DNA of 11,327 nt, from assembly GCA_964641895.1 (NCBI GenBank), contig CAZXLA010000124.1:1-11327 (forward strand), read 5' to 3'. How positions within the stretch are numbered: position 1 is the first letter of the stretch; the number at the start of each line of letters is the position of its first letter. The notes beneath the pieces were generated by a model that saw nothing but the letters and a program-made list of their open reading frames with translations, ran no database searches and was not told where the DNA came from. Position numbers and translations under genes: made by a program. The DNA is from UBA2421 sp964641895 (GTDB lineage: Bacteria > Planctomycetota > Phycisphaerae > Tepidisphaerales > Tepidisphaeraceae). Positions 5,945 to 11,327 of the stretch are shown in pieces.

Positions 5945-8900
5945 ATGGCATCTGCGTCGCGTGATAAAACGAAAAAAGTCTCGGTCTCCGGGCCGAGCCT
6001 CATTCCCGCCGGCGAATTGGCCGGGCGGCCGGCGATCGCGTTGACGAGGCCCATCATTGTCGCGGGGTCGCGCAACAACTGCCGCTTGCACCTGATCAGC
6101 CGGACCGTCAGCAAGGCACACGCGCTGATTGTCGTGACGCGCCACACGGTTTTCATCCGCGATCTTGCCAGCCGCGAGGGAACATTTGTCAATGGCGAAA
6201 AAGTCAGCGAGCAGGATCTGGCCGACGGGGACATTTTAAAAATCGGCCGGTTCGAGTTCATCTTTGCCACCGGCGGCGCCCGGCTCAAACCCCATCGCGA
6301 AAAGCAGCCCGCGCCGGCGGTCATCCGGCAGGTGAATTCCGATCTGCCTCCGGTGCCGCTGGAAACCCGTGTTGTGCTGGTCGGTCGGCGCGGCAGTGCC
6401 GATATCGCGTTTACCGAACAAAGCGTCAGCGCCGCGCACGCGGTCATCGTGGCGTGGGAAGGCAAGCGTTACGTCCGCGACCTGGGCAGCCGCACCGGCA
6501 CGTTCGTGAATGGCAAGCAGGTTCACCAGCAGGAAATCTCGCCGTCGGATCAGATTCGCGTCGGCGATAGCGAACTGGTTTACGAAACGAGCACGCCCGG
6601 CGAAGGCGTCGAGGTTGTTGCTTCGCCGACCGAAAGCGCCGTGGCCACCGCCATTGCGGCGCAGGAAATTGAGTCGATCTCGCTCAACGCCGACGACACC
6701 GCCACGCCCGCCGAAAAGCCGCGTGTGGCCGCGCCGGCGGCGCGGCCGGTGCGATCGTCGACGCCAGTTCGATTGGAAGACTCCGTCGCCGATGAGCCGG
6801 TCGAACAAGCCGCGCCCTTTGCCCTCGGGGCGGAGGGCACGCCGTCGGAGCCGATCGCGCAGTCGGAACCGGTTATTGTTTCGGGGCCGCCGCTGGGCGA
6901 CTCTATCTCGGAAATTGAGATTGATGACGTGCTCGGAATTGCCCCTGGTGTCGGCGATGAAACGCTGTCGCGCCGAGGCTGGCATCGCGGCACGGCCGAG
7001 GATGAGGCGGGTGAAGGTTCAACGGTGGCGCCGCACGCGGGCGCTCCGCTCACGCCGTTTGATTTCCCGCCGGCAGCGGAACTTACTGCCGCTGAAACCA
7101 GCGCTGCCGAATCCACCATGGATGCGTTGACCGACCTCCAACTGCTGCCGCTGGACGATGAAGCGACCGTCCCGCCCGAAACCCACGTTCCGGCGGTCGA
7201 AGTGCTCGAACGCAGCGACGCCGATACCGCGCAGCCGCTGGAAACGGTCGCCCCGTCGCTCAGTGATGATGCGATCGAAGACGCCCTGGGCGTGTCCGAT
7301 GCAATGACCGATACGGTCTTCACGCGCGAGGTGAAGGCGCTGACTGATACGAATGTGGGCGAACCGGTGGAAGTGGACGGCTTTGCTGAAGTGTCGCCGC
7401 CCCCCGCAACATCGCCATCGCTTGCCGACGCCGACATTCACGCCACTATCGCGCTCCCGCCGCCAGATGACGCGATTATTAAAGAGAAAGCCGGCACGGC
7501 GCCCGTCGAGCTTGCGCCGCTCTTGATCGACGATATTGCCGGCGCGTCCTCAGCAGAGTCCTCCGCGCAACAACAGGTCACGGAATTTGTTCCCGCGATT
7601 GAACTGCGGTCGCCGGTGACGCCGGTCGCCGACCTTTCGCCCGCCGAGCCGATCGAGCTGCACGATGTAATCGATAGCGCCCCCGATGGCCTTGCCGACG
7701 CCGATGAATTCCTGTCCGCATTCGAGCCTCCCGCTGTACCGCTCACTGCGCCATTCGTTTCACCGCTCGATTCGGTCGAAGAACTCGCCGCCGCGGTCGA
7801 GCGAGAAGCGACGATCGCGGCCGTGATGAGTGAACCATCGCTCGATTTGCCCGAGCCGCCGCAACGTGAGTCTGCGCCAGAACCGGACACGCTCGCGATC
7901 GTGGCACTCGACGCGCCTGCCGCGGCGGAACCGATTGCGGAGTTGCCGCTTTCCGAGCCGGCCCTGGAAATGTCGGGCGATGAGCCGGAATCTTCACCGC
8001 TATTCGGCATCGAAGAAGTCTACTCGACCCTCGCTCCCCCGCCGGAAGTGGCCGACGACGCAGCCAATGGTGCGTCTGGCGAGCTAGCTCGCGCGGGGGA
8101 CTTGGATCAGCATTTGCCGGCGGTCGAGCAAAGCCTTGCGCTTGGCGAAAGTGAGATTGGTGATGTGCTGTCTGGCCACGACGAGCCCGCCGTCGATCGC
8201 CCTCTGGATCAGCTCGACCGGGATCTTTCACTTCCCGCCGCGCCGGTGCCCGAGGCAGCGGCGAACGAGCCGATGTCGCTCGACGACTTTGTTGCGCCCG
8301 AATCAGTACAAACTGCGCCGGGCGTCGATTCGGTAGTTGTCGATTCGGCGGTCGGCGAACTGTCGCTCGATGAGAGCAATGACGCAGGCGAGCCGTTGCT
8401 GGATGAATTGCCCGAAGCGCCGCTGACGAGCACCGAAGCCGCCCGCGAAACGGCGTTTTCCCTGGTCGTGCCGCCGCTGCAGATTTCGCCTGAGGTGTCC
8501 CCCGAGATATCTGAACTGTCGCCTTCGGACGAGACGGCGGTAAGCGTGGTGATGCCCGCTGAGCTTGAATTGCCGCTGCCGGCGGGGGGCACCTTCGGGG
8601 CCGAGCCGTCCGTTGTCCCCGAGTCCGTCATCGCCGAGGCCGTCAGTCCCGAGCCGCCGCCGCTGCCGCTCAACGCGCCATCGGTAACCGGTGCCGGTGA
8701 AAACGAGGAAGTGCCGGGCATTGTCATCGCGCCAAAACCGCGCCGGCCCACCGTGATCAAAGACGGCTTCAACCGTCGGGGCCGTCGCGGGAACAAGGCC
8801 GACCGCGACCATTCGCCGTTTGCCGCCGGCAATGCTGCAATCGCGATGTCCGACCCGTTCGGTTCAGCGCCGCCGGCCGATGCGTTTTCGACTTCATCGC

Positions 8901-11327
8901 CCCTAGTGGATGAAGCATCGTTGGGCGACAAGGCGTTGGACGATGGCGTGTTGGGCGATGGCGTGTTGGGTGATGGGGCGTTGGCCGAGCAGATCGCGCC
9001 GCCCTCGGAGATCGCGGTTCCCGGCACGGAAGTGACCGCCGTCGCAACCGACGAATTGGGGTCAACGGTCGCCGCCCCCCAGTCTTTCCCGTCACGCCGG
9101 GCGCGCGATCTTCGGCGGGCCGATCCGTTGAGCCTACGCCGCGATCGGCCGCTTCCTTCGTTCGGCCCCGACGTAACCATTCCAACCGCGCGCGTCGCCC
9201 AACCCGGCGGTGAAGCCAGCGGCGACCTCGGAGGCGGACCGACCGACCTGCACGAACTGCGCCGCCGGCGGCTGAAGTTCATCCCCGGCTTGCTCGTGGC
9301 GGCGTTTCTGCTCATGGGCGGGGCCATGGGCGCGATCTGGCAACTCTTCCCGGTTTATACCGATTTTGAAACCGCCATTAAATTCGGCAACTTCGACGCG
9401 CTGACCATCAAGGAGCAGCGTGATCTGCAGGATGAACAACTTCGGCTGCTGCGCGTCGATATCACACGTCGGAATGCAATTAAGCAGCTTCACGACAAAA
9501 ACCCGGAAGTGAACAACGGCTTCCTCGGCAACACCGTTGCCTTCGATAAAGCGGTGATGCTCAGCGGCTGGCCGGAGATGCGCAAAGGCGATTTCGTCAT
9601 CCGCTACCGCGGGAGCGACCCCAACGATCGGCACCGTGTGCAGGCGCTGGCCGCCACCATTTATGCGTCGAACAATACGCGCATTGATAACGTCACGCGC
9701 GTGCGATCGGCGCTGCGCGATGCGCAAGACAAGCTGGACAGCAACAACCGCAAGCTCATTGATTTGAAGTCGCAGATTGAGAAAGAACGCGTCCTGGGTG
9801 AAAGCCGGCCGAAGCCCGGGCAGATCGAAGAAATGCAATCGATCGTGCTCGAATCCGAAAAGCAATGGACGGATGCGATCGCAAAACTCAAAGAAGCGCA
9901 AGCAGAAGAAACGCGCATTGATAAGCTGCTGCACAGCGCGCAAGACAATCCGCCCGCCGCGCCGGAGAAGGATGAAGAGCTTGGCAAGCTCACCGAGCAG
10001 CTCACCAGTCTGCAGGCGGAGTACAAGGCGCTGCAGACGAAGCAGAGTGAGCAGGCCGCCGTGGCCCGCGGCGAGATTGATAGCGCGATGGACGCGTTCC
10101 AGAAGCAAATTGAAGCGGCCCGGGGGCAGGGGGCCGAATCGCCGGAACTGATCAACTACATCGCCGCCGCTGAGAATTTGCAGAAGACGGCGCGTGAACT
10201 GCTCGGTGAAATGCTCGATCGCCAGCAGAAGCAGTATCAGCAGCTCAGCCAGCTCAAGGCCACGCTCGATGAGAAGGCCCAGCAGCGGGCGATCGAGCTG
10301 CGCAACTCCGATCCGCAACTGAAAGATTTCTACGAGAAAAGAGAACTGTACCGCCGGCAAGTCAACGCAGGGCTGGGTTCGGGCGTGGATAAGAGAGACG
10401 TGGAAGCCGTCGAAGACCAGTTGAAGCTGACCGAGAACATGATCAAGTCGCGTGAGGAACTGCTCAGTTCCGATCCACTGCACGTTGAAACCATCACGTC
10501 GCTGCAGGCCATGATCGATAAGATGCAAAGCGACATCGGCACCGATCGCAAGAAGGCCGACGATAAGATGGAAGAGCTGCAAAAGAGCTTCGCCGCCAGT
10601 TCGCCGGCGGTGGCGAATCTGCCGGAAGAGCAGAAAAAGCTGGCCGAGCAGGTGCGCGAACAGCTCGGCTCGATCACCATGGCGCGCAAGCGCTATGCCG
10701 ACATCCTGGAAGCCGACCGCGTGGCCGCCGAGCAGAAGCTGAAGGAGATGCAGGGCAAGATCGTCGCTTTGCAGGGCGATGTGGAATCGCGCAAGCAACT
10801 GTTGGGCGACGAGTTCGCCAGCAAGAGCGTGACGGCGCTGACGGCGGCGCTGGAATCGCAACGCAAGCTTTTGGCCGAAGCGCAAACGCAGGAATCGGTC
10901 GCGCGGGCCGAGTTTGAGGCCAAAGGCAAAGAATTGCGGACCGCCCGCGATACATTGGCGGCGCTGCAGAACGGCGACGAGCGCATGGCCCGGCTGATTT
11001 CCGACCGAGAGACCACCGAAGGGTTGGTGGCGACTTTCGGGCGCGATCTGCAGTTCCGTCAGGAAGAAGCCAAGCGATTGATCGATATCCAAGCCCCGCC
11101 GGTCGATGGGGTGAAAGAGTTTGAAGGCAAAGATCCCAAGCCCATCTATTACCTGATCGCGCTGGTATCGATCCTGGCGCTAACGGCGGCATCGGTGCTG
11201 TGGACGCTGCACTCGGCCAACCGAATGGAGTTCGCTTCGGTGGCGCGCGACCCCGGCGATCAGCCCGCCGCCCCGCCGGCGCCCAAACCGGTCGATTCCA
11301 ACGGCAGCGAAGACACGCCGGCGGCGA
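5945..11327 (+). CDS. Giant membrane protein: tandem FHA, acidic linker, TM, long coiled coil, TM (3' end beyond window)
   Basis: One frame is open for 1794 codons and leaves the right edge. ATG 5945 directly follows an in-frame TAA and has AAGG 6 nt upstream. Residues 31-108 are FHA domain 1 (GSRNN, SKAH with Ser56 and His59, DLASREGTFVNG at 73-84). Residues 140-215 are FHA domain 2 (GRRG with Arg148, SAAH with Ser162 and His165, DLGSRTGTFVNG at 179-190). FHA domains read phosphothreonine; domain 1 has Ser42 where the Arg after Gly is usual. Residues 216-1110 form a low-complexity acidic Pro/Ala/Glu/Asp/Ser linker. Residues 1112-1135 are a transmembrane helix (FIPGLLVAAFLLMGGAMGAI). Residues 1138-1245 recall the start of Wzz/GumC polysaccharide co-polymerases (weak). 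About 1245-1730 is heptad-rich coiled coil (Lys/Glu/Gln/Leu). Residues 1733-1756 are a second helix (PIYYLIALVSILALTAASVL), then a Pro-rich tail. Topology would be FHA inside, coiled coil outside. Likely a phospho-signal-linked envelope or capsule-assembly scaffold; this is inference. Large minus-strand frames over it are shadows. Confidence 0.9.
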   Translation, partial: MASASRDKTKKVSVSGPSLIPAGELAGRPAIALTRPIIVAGSRNNCRLHLISRTVSKAHALIVVTRHTVFIRDLASREGTFVNGEKVSEQDLADGDILKIGRFEFIFATGGARLKPHREKQPAPAVIRQVNSDLPPVPLETRVVLVGRRGSADIAFTEQSVSAAHAVIVAWEGKRYVRDLGSRTGTFVNGKQVHQQEISPSDQIRVGDSELVYETSTPGEGVEVVASPTESAVATAIAAQEIESISLNADDTATPAEKPRVAAPAARPVRSSTPVRLEDSVADEPVEQAAPFALGAEGTPSEPIAQSEPVIVSGPPLGDSISEIEIDDVLGIAPGVGDETLSRRGWHRGTAEDEAGEGSTVAPHAGAPLTPFDFPPAAELTAAETSAAESTMDALTDLQLLPLDDEATVPPETHVPAVEVLERSDADTAQPLETVAPSLSDDAIEDALGVSDAMTDTVFTREVKALTDTNVGEPVEVDGFAEVSPPPATSPSLADADIHATIALPPPDDAIIKEKAGTAPVELAPLLIDDIAGASSAESSAQQQVTEFVPAIELRSPVTPVADLSPAEPIELHDVIDSAPDGLADADEFLSAFEPPAVPLTAPFVSPLDSVEELAAAVEREATIAAVMSEPSLDLPEPPQRESAPEPDTLAIVALDAPAAAEPIAELPLSEPALEMSGDEPESSPLFGIEEVYSTLAPPPEVADDAANGASGELARAGDLDQHLPAVEQSLALGESEIGDVLSGHDEPAVDRPLDQLDRDLSLPAAPVPEAAANEPMSLDDFVAPESVQTAPGVDSVVVDSAVGELSLDESNDAGEPLLDELPEAPLTSTEAARETAFSLVVPPLQISPEVSPEISELSPSDETAVSVVMPAELELPLPAGGTFGAEPSVVPESVIAEAVSPEPPPLPLNAPSVTGAGENEEVPGIVIAPKPRRPTVIKDGFNRRGRRGNKADRDHSPFAAGNAAIAMSDPFGSAPPADAFSTSSPLVDEASLGDKALDDGVLGDGVLGDGALAEQIAPPSEIAVPGTEVTAVATDELGSTVAAPQSFPSRRARDLRRADPLSLRRDRPLPSFGPDVTIPTARVAQPGGEASGDLGGGPTDLHELRRRRLKFIPGLLVAAFLLMGGAMGAIWQLFPVYTDFETAIKFGNFDALTIKEQRDLQDEQLRLLRVDITRRNAIKQLHDKNPEVNNGFLGNTVAFDKAVMLSGWPEMRKGDFVIRYRGSDPNDRHRVQALAATIYASNNTRIDNVTRVRSALRDAQDKLDSNNRKLIDLKSQIEKERVLGESRPKPGQIEEMQSIVLESEKQWTDAIAKLKEAQAEETRIDKLLHSAQDNPPAAPEKDEELGKLTEQLTSLQAEYKALQTKQSEQAAVARGEIDSAMDAFQKQIEAARGQGAESPELINYIAAAENLQKTARELLGEMLDRQQKQYQQLSQLKATLDEKAQQRAIELRNSDPQLKDFYEKRELYRRQVNAGLGSGVDKRDVEAVEDQLKLTENMIKSREELLSSDPLHVETITSLQAMIDKMQSDIGTDRKKADDKMEELQKSFAASSPAVANLPEEQKKLAEQVREQLGSITMARKRYADILEADRVAAEQKLKEMQGKIVALQGDVESRKQLLGDEFASKSVTALTAALESQRKLLAEAQTQESVARAEFEAKGKELRTARDTLAALQNGDERMARLISDRETTEGLVATFGRDLQFRQEEAKRLIDIQAPPVDGVKEFEGKDPKPIYYLIALVSILALTAASVLWTLHSANRMEFASVARDPGDQPAAPPAPKPVDSNGSEDTPAA
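8918..8992 (+). repeat. Five 15-nt tandem units in the FHA-protein linker
   Basis: Units at 8918, 8933, 8948, 8963 and 8978 encode SLGDK, ALDDG, VLGDG, VLGDG and ALAEQ. The middle units are nearly identical at the DNA level (ttgggcgatggc core). It is an in-frame minisatellite in the disordered linker, typical of replication-slippage length variation. Confidence 0.7.

Noticed and set aside
9134..11092. Long minus-strand frame of 652 codons over the coiled-coil part of the FHA gene
   Set aside because: It is a shadow. The opposite plus frame carries recognisable FHA domains, two transmembrane helices and heptad-rich coiled coil, while the minus frame is a Leu/Arg/His-rich composition with no domain character. 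Similar large minus frames at 6236-9327 are shadows for the same reason.

Overview
The window looks like a chromosomal piece of a high-GC planctomycete-like bacterium, possibly of the Phycisphaerae. The grounds are indirect. There is a deiodinase-like secreted protein, a very large FHA-domain membrane protein, a CEYC-type HNH gene, and short palindromic or CACGAAG-type repeats of a sort I associate with Planctomycetota genomes. No rRNA, tRNA or other direct phylogenetic marker is present, so this placement is an inference.

Layout. Positions 1-205 (minus) hold the 3' remnant of an IS110-family transposase, cut at its 5' side, followed by about 230 bases of non-coding DNA with an 18-bp inverted repeat. 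Positions 436-1878 (minus) encode a secreted protein made of two LTxxQ-like helical repeats fused to an iodothyronine-deiodinase-like thioredoxin-fold domain whose catalytic Sec/Cys position is Ser. A divergent intergenic region follows. Then comes a plus-strand run with small gaps (18, 55 and 31 nt): a PQQ-type beta-propeller lipoprotein (2074-3261), a small basic protein (3280-3525), an HNH nuclease (3581-3997) and purH (4029-5690). They may be co-transcribed.

PurH, a housekeeping purine enzyme, carries two in-frame insertions made of repeat DNA: a CACGAAG-type repeat in the inter-domain linker and a double-hairpin element in the AICAR transformylase domain. The 254-nt gap after purH holds an extended -10 promoter-like sequence and a rho-independent terminator about 110 nt apart. 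This could be a small RNA gene, or simply the end of the purH transcript.

The remaining 5.4 kb (5945 to the right edge, incomplete) is one open reading frame of more than 1794 codons. It reads FHA-FHA, then a roughly 900-residue acidic Pro/Ala/Glu/Asp linker, a transmembrane helix, a roughly 600-residue coiled coil with a Wzz/GumC-like beginning, and a second transmembrane helix. It would place two phosphothreonine-reading domains in the cytoplasm and a long coiled coil outside the membrane. With the deiodinase-like fusion, the HNH pair and the repeat-invaded purH, it is the most unusual content of the window.
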